The translations under genes and the position numbers were made by a program. From Actinomycetota bacterium (GTDB lineage: Bacteria > Actinomycetota > Thermoleophilia > Gaiellales > Gaiellaceae): a stretch of 40,010 nucleotides of DNA. A model generated the notes under the pieces. The model was given only the letters and a program-made list of their open reading frames with translations. It was not told the DNA's origin and ran no database searches. The stretch lies in contig PLBK01000023.1 in NCBI GenBank assembly GCA_003134505.1, forward strand, positions 24,567-64,576. The letters are read 5' to 3'. Below are positions 23,531-32,180 of the stretch, piece after piece; within the stretch, counting starts at the first letter, position 1, and every line of letters starts with the position of its first letter.

Positions 23531-24271
23531 CTAGGCCTCGATAGACAGCTCGGTGCGTTCGGGCTCCGTTGACGCCAGCTCGGCGCGGAAACCTGCGCGC
23601 GTCCAGTCACGCTTCGGTAGGACGTAGCGCAGCAACTCGAACCCGGCCGGGCTCTCGCGGAACGGGAACGGGTCCATCCGCACTCGCCACGGCGCCAGGG
23701 ACTCGAGCCGGTGGCCCGCGAGCTCCACCGCCTCGCCCGTCGTCTCGACGTCGCGCATGCAGAAGTACAGCGACAGGCGGTCGTAGAGCTGCAGGCGGAA
23801 GTAGTCGGCGAAGCTCTCGTCCTCTGCCGCACCGACCGCGGCGCGTCGCGCCGGCCAGCCCGCCTCCTGCTCGACGACGAACGCCTCGACCACGGCTTGC
23901 ACGTCCGGCTCGTGCGACTCCTTCAACGTCGGGTCGGTGCCGAATCGCTGCTTGTAGATCCCGACGCCGTGCATCGAGACGAGCATCCCCGCGTACGGAT
24001 CGTCCTCCGTGGCGGCGGCGATCGCGGCGCGGTAGAACGCGATGTGGATCGGGATCGGGACGTCGATGAACGTGACCGGCCGGCCGCCCGCGTCGATCGT
24101 CGGCGCCTGCTCCCAGACCGCCCAGCCGTCGTCATGGCGCTCGGTGCCGAGGATCAGCGACTCGTGACGCGGCCCCGTGTCGGCCCAGGCCCGCGCGAAG
24201 TCGGCCGAGAGGTCGGCGTGGTCGGTCTGGTAGACGATCTGCCAGCTCGACCCGGCGTCCCGGACGATCAC
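23531..24271 (-). CDS. DUF3891-family protein
   Basis: A 246-residue soluble protein that I place in DUF3891, judging by the N-terminal VIVRDAGSSWQIVYQTDHADLS, then LILGTERHDDGW, and later SMHGVGIYKQRFG and QLYDRLSLYFCMRD. The repeated His and Asp clusters (TDHADLS, RHDDGW, MHG) look like an HD-type metal site, which would make it a hydrolase, but no function is established to my knowledge. GTG 24271 overlaps the stop of the isochorismatase-fold gene (GTGA), so it is the last gene of the hydantoinase operon. Its tight coupling suggests a direct role in the same pathway. Confidence 0.8.
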   Translation of the reverse strand: MIVRDAGSSWQIVYQTDHADLSADFARAWADTGPRHESLILGTERHDDGWAVWEQAPTIDAGGRPVTFIDVPIPIHIAFYRAAIAAATEDDPYAGMLVSMHGVGIYKQRFGTDPTLKESHEPDVQAVVEAFVVEQEAGWPARRAAVGAAEDESFADYFRLQLYDRLSLYFCMRDVETTGEAVELAGHRLESLAPWRVRMDPFPFRESPAGFELLRYVLPKRDWTRAGFRAELASTEPERTELSIEA

Positions 24272-24879
24272 GCCGCGAGCCCTTCGACGTAGGCCAGCGT
24301 CTCCTCGAGCGGGACGACGTCGCCGTACTTCGTGTCGATGTCGTAGAGGTTCGCCTCGTGCGCAGCCTGGTTGCGGTCGCCCACCGCCTCGCGCGGGACG
24401 ACGACCCGATAGCCGTGCTGCAGCGCGTCGAGGGCCGTCGCGCGAACGCACCCGCTGGTCGACGCGCCCGTGACGACGACGGTGTCGCAGCCAACCGACG
24501 CGAGCAGCGACGCGAGCGTCGTGCCGAAGAACGCCGACGCGAAGTACTTCGAGAGCACCGGCTCGCCTTCGACCGGCGCGATCCGCGGGTCGATCTCGAC
24601 CCACTCGCTCCCGGGCTCGAGGGCGAGCAGGGCCGGCACCTTCTCGATGAACACCGCCGCCGCCTTGCGCCCGAAGTCGTCGTAACAGACCGTCGTGAAC
24701 ACGACCGGAAGCGCTGCCCGCCGAAACGCGCCGAGCAGCCGTGCGATCGCGGCCACGCACTCGTCGAGATCACAGACGAGCGGCGAGGCCGGATCGGTGA
24801 AGCCGCGGTTGACGTCGACAACCACGAGGGCGGGCTTCACTCCGAAGCCCGCCCGCCCGTGGAACCCTTCGAATCGCAT
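24268..24879 (-). CDS. isochorismatase-fold cysteine amidohydrolase (N-carbamoylsarcosine amidase-like)
   Basis: A 203-residue cysteine hydrolase with the whole catalytic triad: Asp22 in LVVVDVNRGF, Lys111 in VLSKYFASAF, and Cys144 in GASTSGCVRATA. This arrangement is shared by N-carbamoylsarcosine amidase, RutB ureidoacrylate amidohydrolase and nicotinamidase. In the ATP-dependent N-methylhydantoin route, HyuA/HyuB opens the ring and an N-carbamoylsarcosine amidase of this family releases sarcosine, ammonia and CO2. Here it sits four bases after HyuB, so that role is the leading hypothesis. The downstream DUF3891 gene overlaps it. Confidence 0.9.
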   Translation of the reverse strand: MRFEGFHGRAGFGVKPALVVVDVNRGFTDPASPLVCDLDECVAAIARLLGAFRRAALPVVFTTVCYDDFGRKAAAVFIEKVPALLALEPGSEWVEIDPRIAPVEGEPVLSKYFASAFFGTTLASLLASVGCDTVVVTGASTSGCVRATALDALQHGYRVVVPREAVGDRNQAAHEANLYDIDTKYGDVVPLEETLAYVEGLAA

Positions 24880-24882
24880 CGC

Positions 24883-26808
24883 CTACTTGGCAGGCTCGGG
24901 CAGGCCGTCGGCCTCGCGCACGAGGGCGAGCGCCTCCTCGCCCCGCTGAAGCGGCGACCAGCGCAGCGGCACGGCCGGCTTCGGCGGCGCCAGGCCCGTC
25001 TCGGCCTCGCAGTTCGCGAGCAGGTCGGCGAGCGGGGGGCCGAAGTCGAACGCAGGCGCCTCGCCGCGCTCTTCGCGCTGCCGCGCGCGCTCGGCCCCGG
25101 TCGCCTCGGCGTCGCCGACGACGACGCCGTAGCCCTCTTTCGCGAACTCGGCAGACACGAGCCCGAAGGACACGTCCCGCTCGACGGCTTCGACCGGCCG
25201 GTCGAGCCGGTCCTTCCAGCCGCCGCCGCCGGCCGTCCGGTAGACGAGCATGTCGCCGGGCTGCACCTCGACGCGGTCGCACTTCGAGGGCAGCACCTCC
25301 TCCGTCCCGTCGGCGCGCTGGAGCAGCTTCGACGAGCGGGCGCCCGGCCGTCCGCCGAGGACGCCCCACGGACGCGTCAGCCAGCGGTCGTCGTGGATCG
25401 AGATCTCGCCCGGCTCCAGGTAGACGTAGCGCTTCTCGACGCCGTTCCCGCCGCGGTGGAAGCCGGGCCCGCCGGAGTCGGTGACGGTCGTGTACCCGTC
25501 GATCCGCATCGGGTAGTAGGCCTCGAGGTACTCGGTCGGGATGTTCTCGAACAGCGGCCACCAGCTGTGGCCGTCCATGCCGTCGCCGATCGGGCGGCCC
25601 GGGATGCCGCCGTAGAGGATCTCCATCGAGTAGAAGAAGTCGCCCTTCGAGTCCCAGCCCGAATAGAGCATGTACGGGCTCGTCCCGTACCCGGAGGCCG
25701 TGTTCAGCTCGGGCGCCTGCTTGCAGAGCGCGCCGCCGAGCACGTCGAACAGGCGCGCCAGCGCGTGCGTCCGGCAGCCGAGCGCCGACGGGTAGCGCGG
25801 CCGCAGGAGGCACCCTTCCGGCAGGACGATGTGCAGGAGCGGGTAGAAGCCGTCGTTGAAGAGGATCTGGGGGTCGTTGACCATGATCAGGTAGACCCCG
25901 ATGAACATCTTGAACATGCCCTCGGAGAGGTAGAAGTTGACCGGCCCGAGCGCCTGCGGATCGGTGCCCGTCCAGTCGAAGAAGGCGTGGTCGCCCTCCC
26001 GCCAGATCGTCAGCTTCATCTTGAACGGCCCGTTGCCGAGACCGTCGTCGTCGACGTAATCCTCGAAGCTCTGCGGCTCCTCCGGGATGGCGAGCTGGAT
26101 CAGCGTCTTCATCGCCTGGTAGGTGCGATCGAGGAGCGCCTGGCAGGCGGCCAGGTAGGTCTCCTTGCCGAAGCGCTCGCAGAGCTCGACGACCCGCCGT
26201 TCGCCCGCACGGCAGCCGGCGACGATCGCGAACAGGTCGGCGCGGTTCATCTCCGGGAGCCGCACGTTGTTGAAGATCAGCTTGAGGACGTCCTCCCGGT
26301 GCTCGCCCCGCTCGATGATCTTGATCGGCGGGATGATCAGGCCCTCCTCGAAGATCGTCCTCGCCCCGGTCGGCAGCGACCCCGGCAAAGGCCCGCCGCA
26401 GTCCATCTGGTGGCCGAACTGGCTCGACCAGCCGACCAGCTCGTCCTCGTAGAAGATCGGGACGAGCACGAGCCAGTCGTTCGTGTGCGAGATCGACGCC
26501 GAGCACTTGAACGGGTCGGACGTGAGGATCACGTCGCCGGGATAGATGCCGCCCTCCCAGCTCTCCATCATCTCGTTGATGTAGGCGCCGAACTGGCCGA
26601 CGACCATGCGGCCGTTCGGGTCGGTGATCATCGGGAACTCGTCGTGCTGCTCCCGGATCACGGGGCTCATCGCCGAGCGGAAGAGCACGGCGTCCATCTC
26701 GAACCGGGCGCTCTTGAGCGCGCCCTCGATGATGTCGAGGGTGACCGGATCGACCTCGACGTCGGTCGGGATCGCGGCGATCCGCGGCTTCTCTACGGTG
26801 GCTGCCAT
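24883..26808 (-). CDS. hydantoinase B/oxoprolinase family protein
   Basis: A 641-residue HyuB-type subunit from ATG 26808, preceded by GGGGAGA; a longer frame to 27312 is shadow of the HyuA gene. Family landmarks are DPVTLDIIEGALKSARFEMD, RSAMSPVIREQHDEF, YPGDVILTSDPF, FGHQMDCGGPLPGS, NNVRLPEMNRADL, DWTGTD, YPSALGCRTHALARLFDVL and GGPGFHRGGNG. Together with HyuA it should form an ATP-dependent cyclic amidase (N-methylhydantoinase, 5-oxoprolinase, caprolactamase) or, in other lineages, an acetophenone-type carboxylase. The two genes are 11 bases apart. The next gene encodes an N-carbamoyl-type amidase, which favours a hydantoin-like substrate. Confidence 0.94.
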   Translation of the reverse strand: MAATVEKPRIAAIPTDVEVDPVTLDIIEGALKSARFEMDAVLFRSAMSPVIREQHDEFPMITDPNGRMVVGQFGAYINEMMESWEGGIYPGDVILTSDPFKCSASISHTNDWLVLVPIFYEDELVGWSSQFGHQMDCGGPLPGSLPTGARTIFEEGLIIPPIKIIERGEHREDVLKLIFNNVRLPEMNRADLFAIVAGCRAGERRVVELCERFGKETYLAACQALLDRTYQAMKTLIQLAIPEEPQSFEDYVDDDGLGNGPFKMKLTIWREGDHAFFDWTGTDPQALGPVNFYLSEGMFKMFIGVYLIMVNDPQILFNDGFYPLLHIVLPEGCLLRPRYPSALGCRTHALARLFDVLGGALCKQAPELNTASGYGTSPYMLYSGWDSKGDFFYSMEILYGGIPGRPIGDGMDGHSWWPLFENIPTEYLEAYYPMRIDGYTTVTDSGGPGFHRGGNGVEKRYVYLEPGEISIHDDRWLTRPWGVLGGRPGARSSKLLQRADGTEEVLPSKCDRVEVQPGDMLVYRTAGGGGWKDRLDRPVEAVERDVSFGLVSAEFAKEGYGVVVGDAEATGAERARQREERGEAPAFDFGPPLADLLANCEAETGLAPPKPAVPLRWSPLQRGEEALALVREADGLPEPAK

Positions 26809-26819
26809 CGTCGTCTCCC

Positions 26820-28877
26820 CTACTCGCTCGGCCTGATCAGGATGTTGAAGTACCGGTCGACCTCCGCCTCGAAGCCCGGCAGGACGACCGTCGTCGAGTC
26901 GAACTCGGTCACGATCGCGGGGCCCTTGAAGCGGGCACCCGGCTGGAGCTTCGCGCGGTCGTAGATCTCCGTCGTGTGGTGCTCGCCGGCGAAGACGATC
27001 TCGTGGGTGTCGACCACCGCGCCGGACGCGTCGGCACCGCTCAGCTCGCCCTGCGGCAGCTCCGGCTTCGGTGCCGCGCCGAAGCCGACGGCGCGCAGGT
27101 TCACGATCTCGCTCCGCGTCTCGTGCATCCGGAACCCGTACAGCTGCTCGTGCAGCTGGTTGAAGCGCTCGTCGAGCTGCGCGAGCCCGTCCGCGCGGAC
27201 CTTGCCGGGATCGAGGGCGACGGGGATCTCGTAGCCCTGGCCCCGGTAGCGCATGTCGGCGACGTAGGAGATGCTTCTCGCGGCGGGGTCGATGCCCTCG
27301 CCCTCGAGCCACTCCTGCGCGCGGGCGCCGAGCCCCTCGAGGATCTCCGACACGTCGGCCGGATCGGCCTCGCCGAGCACGCGGATGTACGTGCGCGCGA
27401 ACTCGTCGCGGAAGTCGGCAACGATGTCGCCGAGCGCGCAGAGCAGGCCCGGCGCCGGCGGCACGATCACCGGGAACGAGCCCATGATCTTGGCGACGGC
27501 GTTGGCGTGCATCGGCCCGGCCCCGCCGTAGGCGACGAGCGCGAAGTCACGCGGGTCGTGGCCGCGCTGCACCGACACGACCCGCAACGCGCCGGCCATG
27601 TTCTCGTTGACGATCGCGAGGATGCCCTCGGCCGCCTCCTCCACGGAGGCGAGCCCCATCGCGTCGGCGATCGTCTGCACCGCCACCCGCGCCGCGTCGA
27701 CGTCCAGCTCCATCTCACCCCCGAGCAGGCGCGGCGGCAGGTGGCCGACCACGACGTTGGCGTCGGTGACCGTCGGCTCGATGCCGCCCTTCCCGTAGGC
27801 CGCCGGGCCCGGCTCCGCGCCCGCCGACTGCGGCCCGACGCGCAGCGCCTTCGTCAGCTCGGGCACGTGGGCGATCGAGCCGCCGCCGGCGCCGACCGTG
27901 TGCACGTCCACAGAGGGCACACGCAGCCGGAAGTGCGAGATCGTCGTCTCGCGCCCGATCGAGGGCTGGCCACCGAGCGAGAGCGACACGTCGGTCGACG
28001 TTCCGCCCATGTCGAAGGTGAGCACGTTCTCGAAGCCCGCCAGGCGCGCCACGTACAGCCCACCCGCGACGCCGCCCGACGGCCCCGAAAGGACACCGTA
28101 GATCGGGTTGCGCGCGGCCTCGCGGGTCGTCATCAGGCCCGCGTCCGAGCGGAGGATGTTCACGTCCGCGGTCGCGCCGATCGCCTTCAGCTCGCTCTGC
28201 AGATGCTCCACGTAGCTCGAGACCCGCGGCCGCACGTACGAGTTCATACACGCGGTCAGCGCGCGCTCGTACTCGCGGAACTCGGGCAGCACGTGCGAGG
28301 ACACGGTGACCGGGAAGCCCGGATAGAGCCGCTCGACGATCGCCGCGACCTCCTCCTCGTGCCTGGCCGAAATGTACGAGTTAATGAACGCAATCGTCAG
28401 CGTCTCGACACCCGACTCGACCAGGTCGCGGATCACGCTCTCGGCCTGCCCCGCCTCGACTGGCACGACCGTCTCGCCGCGTGCGTCCATGCGCTCGACC
28501 ACCTCGCGCGTGTCGGCAAGCGACGCGGGCGGGTCGGGCTTGATCATGATGATCCAACCCGCCAGCGGCCCCGGCGTCTGCGACCGCGCCAGATGCAGGA
28601 TCTGCTTGAACCCGACCGTGGTCAGAAGGCCAACGCGCGCGCCCTTCGACTCGAGCACCGCGTTCGTCGCCACCGTCGTCCCGTGCAGGATGTTGCGGAT
28701 GTCGGCGATCTCCGTGCCCGCCGTCTCGACGATCCGCTTGATCCCGGTGAGCACCCCCTCCGACGGGTCGACGGGCGTCGAGGGCGTCTTCACACGATGC
28801 ATCGACCCGCTCTCATCGTGAACGAGCAGCAGATCGGTGAACGTGCCCCCGACATCGACTCCCAACCTGTAAGCCAT
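26820..28877 (-). CDS. hydantoinase A/oxoprolinase family protein
   Basis: A 685-residue HyuA-type ATP-using subunit. The actin-like phosphate loops are GVDVGGTFTD (7-16) and FDMGGTSTDVSLS in the middle; other marks are HGTTVATNAVLE, VLSGPSGGVAGG, VGAGGGSIAH, GPQSAGAEPGPAAYGKGG and AYGGAGPMHA. It phosphorylates the amide carbonyl of the ring with ATP so that it can be opened. ATG 28877 lies 21 bases below the CoA-transferase gene. It makes one enzyme with the downstream HyuB. 5-Oxoproline, N-methylhydantoin and lactams are the known substrates of the family, and the sequence alone does not choose between them. Confidence 0.94.
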   Translation of the reverse strand: MAYRLGVDVGGTFTDLLLVHDESGSMHRVKTPSTPVDPSEGVLTGIKRIVETAGTEIADIRNILHGTTVATNAVLESKGARVGLLTTVGFKQILHLARSQTPGPLAGWIIMIKPDPPASLADTREVVERMDARGETVVPVEAGQAESVIRDLVESGVETLTIAFINSYISARHEEEVAAIVERLYPGFPVTVSSHVLPEFREYERALTACMNSYVRPRVSSYVEHLQSELKAIGATADVNILRSDAGLMTTREAARNPIYGVLSGPSGGVAGGLYVARLAGFENVLTFDMGGTSTDVSLSLGGQPSIGRETTISHFRLRVPSVDVHTVGAGGGSIAHVPELTKALRVGPQSAGAEPGPAAYGKGGIEPTVTDANVVVGHLPPRLLGGEMELDVDAARVAVQTIADAMGLASVEEAAEGILAIVNENMAGALRVVSVQRGHDPRDFALVAYGGAGPMHANAVAKIMGSFPVIVPPAPGLLCALGDIVADFRDEFARTYIRVLGEADPADVSEILEGLGARAQEWLEGEGIDPAARSISYVADMRYRGQGYEIPVALDPGKVRADGLAQLDERFNQLHEQLYGFRMHETRSEIVNLRAVGFGAAPKPELPQGELSGADASGAVVDTHEIVFAGEHHTTEIYDRAKLQPGARFKGPAIVTEFDSTTVVLPGFEAEVDRYFNILIRPSE

Positions 28878-28898
28878 TCGCTTCCTTTCGGTTCCGGA

Positions 28899-30149
28899 CT
28901 AGAGCACGCCGTCGGCCCGGAGGTCGGCCAGGTCCGATTCGGCCAGGCCGAGCAGGCCACAGTAGACGTCCGCGTTGTGACTTCCTTCCTCCCAGGTCGC
29001 CGACCAGCGCACGGCCGACGGCGTCTCGGAGAACTTGGGCACGAGGCCGGGGCCGATGTACGGCCCGAACTCCGGGTCCTCGTGCTCGAGCAGCATCTCG
29101 CGCGCCTTGAACTGCTCGTCCTCGAAGATGTCGGCGATCGTGTAGATCGGCCCGCAGATCACGCCCGCGTCGTTCAGGACACGATCGATCTCGGCGGCGT
29201 CGCGTCCGCCGGCCCAGTCGGCCACGATGCGCTCGATCTCCTCCTGGTTGTCGCCGCGCGCCAGGTGGGTCGAGAAGCGCTCGTCGTCCGCCAACTCGGG
29301 CCGGCCCATCGCCTCGCAGAGGCGGCCGAAGACGTTGTCGGCGTTGGCCGCGATCACGACCCACTTGCCGTCGCTCGACTTGAAGATGTTCGAGGGCGCA
29401 ACCCCTTTGAGCCCCGTCCCGCCCGGCCCGCGCACGATGCCGAGCCGGTCGTACTCGGGCACGGTGCTCTCGAGCAGCGAGAAGCACGCCTCCATCAGGG
29501 ACACGTCGACGACCTGTCCGCGGTCGAAGCCGAGCGCGTCGCGCTTGTAGAGCGCCGCCAGGATCCCCTGCGCCGCGTACATGCCGGAGAGCGAGTCGCC
29601 GAGCGAGATGTGGATGCGCGGCGGCGGCTCGCCCGGGAAGCCGTTGATGTGGCGGATCCCGCCCATCGCCTCGGCGACCGAGGCGAAGCCCGCGCGGGGC
29701 GCGTAGGGCCCGGTCTGGCCGTAGCCCGAGATCCGTGCGATCACGAGCTTCGGGTTCACCTCCCAGAGCTGGTCGGGGCCCAGGTTCCAGCGTTCGAGCG
29801 TGCCCGGGCGGAAGTTCTCGACCAGGACGTCGGAGTGCTTGACGAGCTCGAGCAGCAGCTTCTGTCCCCGCTCGACACGCAGGTTGAGCGTCACGCACTT
29901 CTTGTTGCGCGACTGGACCGGCCACCAGAGCGAGCGGCCCTCGTAGCGGGCCTTGCCCCACTCGCGCAGCGGGTCCGGCTGGCCCGGCGGCTCCACCTTG
30001 ATCACCTCGGCGCCCATGTCGCCGAGCAGACGGCCGGTGAACGGCCCGGCCAGCAGCATGCCGAGCTCGATCACGCGAACCCCTGCGAGCGGGCCCGGGC
30101 CGCTCGTGTTCCGTTGGCCGCTCGCCGCCTCCGTCGCCGCGTCGGTCAC
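28899..30149 (-). CDS. CaiB/BaiF-type class III CoA-transferase
   Basis: A 416-residue family III CoA-transferase. The catalytic Asp185 lies in ISLGDSLSGMYAAQG, and other marks are GVRVIELGMLLAGPFTGRLLGDMGAEVIKVE (23-53), NFRPGTLERW, ISGYGQTGPYA and FDRGQVVDVSLMEA. Such enzymes move CoA between carboxylic acids, for example from succinyl-CoA or formyl-CoA. GTG 30149 overlaps the regulator stop (GTGA). The long frame extending to 30857 is a shadow of the regulator gene. In this operon it could activate the carboxylate freed by ring opening; the acceptor acid is unknown. Confidence 0.93.
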   Translation of the reverse strand: MTDAATEAASGQRNTSGPGPLAGVRVIELGMLLAGPFTGRLLGDMGAEVIKVEPPGQPDPLREWGKARYEGRSLWWPVQSRNKKCVTLNLRVERGQKLLLELVKHSDVLVENFRPGTLERWNLGPDQLWEVNPKLVIARISGYGQTGPYAPRAGFASVAEAMGGIRHINGFPGEPPPRIHISLGDSLSGMYAAQGILAALYKRDALGFDRGQVVDVSLMEACFSLLESTVPEYDRLGIVRGPGGTGLKGVAPSNIFKSSDGKWVVIAANADNVFGRLCEAMGRPELADDERFSTHLARGDNQEEIERIVADWAGGRDAAEIDRVLNDAGVICGPIYTIADIFEDEQFKAREMLLEHEDPEFGPYIGPGLVPKFSETPSAVRWSATWEEGSHNADVYCGLLGLAESDLADLRADGVL

Positions 30150-30826
30150 TCGCGCTCCTCTGCCTCGCGGACCTTCGAGACGAGGACGTCTCGCGCCTCG
30201 TACACGTGCTCCTTCATGACCAGCTCCGCCCGCTCGCCGTCCCGCGCCTCGAGCGCGCGGGTGATCTGCCGGTGGTAATGCGCCGAAATCCGCCGCTGCT
30301 CGACCGAGTACCAGATGTAGGAGCGGTAGACGAGTGGCAGCTCGATCACCTTGCGGACGAGCTCGGCCACTCGGCGGCTCCGGGACGCGTCCAGGATCAC
30401 GTTGTGGAAGAGCAGGTTCTCCTTGACGAGCTCCTGCACGTCGCCCTCGATCAGGCTCTCGAAGCGCTCGCAGCTCGCGTGCAGGCCGGCCACCGCGGCC
30501 TCGGAGATGCTCGCCGCGGCCCGGCGGGCGGCATAGCCCTCGAGCAGGGCACGCAGCTGGTACAGGTCTTCCAGATCGTCCGCGTCGTGGCTTCGGACGA
30601 CGGCGCCGCGGTTGGGCGCCGCGTCGACGAGCCCCTCGGCCTGGAGGATCAGGAGCGCCTCGCGCACCGGCGTCCGGCTGATCCCGAGCTCGCGCGCGAG
30701 CTCCTCTTCCTTCAGCCGCTGGCCGGGAGGCAGCCTCCCGTCGACGATCGCCTCGCGGATCAGCTCCGTGGCAGCCGCGCTCGCGTTCCTGACGAGCGGC
30801 GCGCGCTCCTGGAGGATCCTCGCCAC
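30146..30826 (-). CDS. GntR-family (FCD) transcriptional regulator
   Basis: A 226-residue regulator from GTG 30826. The N-terminal winged helix (about 12-78) contains LIREAIVDGRLPPGQRLKEE and the recognition segment ELGISRTPVREALLILQAEGLV. The rest is an FCD ligand domain, with the usual C-terminal His positions in ISAHYHRQITRALEARD and MKEHVYEARD that hold a metal or a carboxylate ligand. A longer frame to 30922 crosses the promoter and is rejected. It is the first gene of the CoA-transferase/HyuA/HyuB/amidase operon and would respond to a pathway acid. A palindrome just upstream suggests autoregulation. Confidence 0.92.
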   Translation of the reverse strand: MARILQERAPLVRNASAAATELIREAIVDGRLPPGQRLKEEELARELGISRTPVREALLILQAEGLVDAAPNRGAVVRSHDADDLEDLYQLRALLEGYAARRAAASISEAAVAGLHASCERFESLIEGDVQELVKENLLFHNVILDASRSRRVAELVRKVIELPLVYRSYIWYSVEQRRISAHYHRQITRALEARDGERAELVMKEHVYEARDVLVSKVREAEERE

Positions 30827-30832
30827 GGCGCT

Positions 30833-30847
30833 TGACCATACAGTATG
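30833..30847 (-). promoter_or_regulatory. palindromic operator/promoter of the gntR-led operon
   Basis: CATACAGTATG (30837-30847) is a perfect palindrome around one base, typical in size for FadR/GntR operators. On the minus strand, TATGGT lies at 30839-30834, eight bases before the GTG at 30826, so the palindrome overlaps a likely -10 box and transcription may start at the codon. Repression by the encoded GntR protein would be the simplest model. Confidence 0.5.
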
Positions 30848-30929
30848 CAATCCGCATCGTGGGAAACGGCCGGTTTCCCCCACGGGCCCGCTTCCCCCTT
30901 CGTTGCGCGTCTCTAGCGGCACGAGCTAC

Positions 30930-30948
30930 GTCGCGGCAAAGCCACGAC
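30930..30948 (-). terminator. hairpin after the MFS gene
   Basis: GTCGCGGC (30930-30937) and GCCACGAC (30941-30948) pair with one wobble around AAA, about 34 bases below the MFS stop on the minus strand. No U-tract follows. It could end MFS transcripts before the regulator promoter. Confidence 0.35.
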
Positions 30949-30981
30949 TCCGCGGCGGATCGTTGCGTCGGCCGATCGTCT

Positions 30982-32160
30982 TTACGGCGCGACGGTCTCG
31001 GGTTTGAGGCCGCTTGCGGCCAACGCTCCGAGCCCTGCCAGGACGGCCGTGACCACCCAGAACACGTCCCAGCCGGCGTGGTCGGCGAGCGCTCCGAGCG
31101 GGGGCGTGCAGATCGCCGAGATCAGGAAGACGACGGTGGCCGCGGTCGCCACGGAGCGGCCGGCGAGCTCGGGCGCCGTCCGCTCGCCGGCGCTGACGTA
31201 GACGAGCGCGTTCCACCCCAGCGCGCCGAAGCCGAACAGGACGGCCGCGGGCACGACGAGCCCGGCTCCGCCGTGCAGCGCCAGCGTGAACACGAGCCCT
31301 CCGACCGCCCCGACGATGCCTGTCTCGACCAGAGTCCGCACGCGGCGCGATCCCTCCTGGCGGTCGGCGACGCGGCCCCAGACCAGCCGGGCGACCATCG
31401 CGGTCACGTTGACGGCGAAGAACGTGAATCCCGCCCAGAACGCCGACAGCCCGGCTGCCCGCGCGGCGGGCACGATGTACGAGAGGATCGCCTGCAGGAC
31501 GACGATGTAGAGCGCTGCTACGAGCAGGAGCCGCAGCATTCCCGGGGCCTCGAGGATGCTGCGGAACGGACGCTCGATGCGGACGCGGACAGGGCCGGCG
31601 TCCTCCTCCGGGATCAGCGCGAACACGGTGCCCGTGACCGCCACCGCTCCGGCGGCCACCGCGAACGCGAGCCCGACACCCGCGATCCGGACGAGGCCCG
31701 GCATGGCACCCGAGGCGATCGTGCCGCCGAGCGGCACGGCCATCTGCCGGACGCCGAGCGCCCAGCCGCGCCGGGCCGCGGGATAGACGCGGAACAGCGC
31801 TCCGGCGCCGGCGACGGGGATCACGGACGAGCCGATCCCCGAGGCGATCAGCGCGACGAACAGCACCGCCTTCGACTGCGCGCCCGCCGCGGCGGCGAGC
31901 CCGGCGGCGGCGAGCATCGCGCCCGCGAAGGTGGCACGGCGCGCGCCGAACCGGTCGACCGCAATCCCGGCGGCGATCAGCGCCAGGCCGGAGCCGAGCA
32001 GGCTCGCAGTGAGGATGCCGCCCAGCTCGGGGAGGCTCAGCCCGAAGTGCCGCCGCAGGTCGGGGCCGATCGACGGCAGGCCGAAATTGACGAACGACAC
32101 GGCGGCCTGCGCGGCCGACGCGCTCGCGAGCACGACCCTCGGTGAACGCGTAGCCTGCAC
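30982..32160 (-). CDS. MFS transporter
   Basis: A major facilitator of 392 residues with about twelve spans, from GTG 32160. The loop between spans 2 and 3 reads GIAVDRFGARR, matching the family's GxxxDRxGxR pattern. The central loop after span 6 is IPEEDAGPVRVRIERPFRS, and VWGRVADRQEGSRR repeats the motif in the second half. The short frame upstream of 32160 overlaps the divergent promoter and is unlikely. No substrate can be assigned. It may export or import a compound related to the neighbouring catabolic operon, but it has its own promoter. Confidence 0.88.
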   Translation of the reverse strand: MQATRSPRVVLASASAAQAAVSFVNFGLPSIGPDLRRHFGLSLPELGGILTASLLGSGLALIAAGIAVDRFGARRATFAGAMLAAAGLAAAAGAQSKAVLFVALIASGIGSSVIPVAGAGALFRVYPAARRGWALGVRQMAVPLGGTIASGAMPGLVRIAGVGLAFAVAAGAVAVTGTVFALIPEEDAGPVRVRIERPFRSILEAPGMLRLLLVAALYIVVLQAILSYIVPAARAAGLSAFWAGFTFFAVNVTAMVARLVWGRVADRQEGSRRVRTLVETGIVGAVGGLVFTLALHGGAGLVVPAAVLFGFGALGWNALVYVSAGERTAPELAGRSVATAATVVFLISAICTPPLGALADHAGWDVFWVVTAVLAGLGALAASGLKPETVAP

Positions 32161-32180
32161 CGGGCGATTATCTTTGCCCT
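32161..32180. promoter_or_regulatory. shared divergent promoter with leaderless starts
   Basis: A single A/T island serves both directions. TTATCT (32168-32173) lies seven bases before the plus GTG at 32181. On the minus strand GATAAT (32172-32167) lies six bases before the GTG at 32160. The two starts are only 20 bases apart, so neither gene has room for a Shine-Dalgarno leader, and polymerases for both directions compete for the same bases. Confidence 0.55.

Noticed and set aside
24358-26964. An 868-residue plus-strand frame opposite hyuB and the amidase gene
   Set aside because: Antisense shadow; no motif, and the minus genes have complete family signatures.
26976-30278. A 1100-residue open frame on the plus strand opposite hyuA and the CoA-transferase gene
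   Set aside because: It is Arg/His/Asp-rich low-complexity sequence, the usual antisense shadow of GC-rich genes, and the minus strand encodes two complete recognised enzymes here.
30827-30922. Longer GntR start at 30922
   Set aside because: The extension crosses the palindrome and -10 box and adds non-conserved residues before the winged helix.
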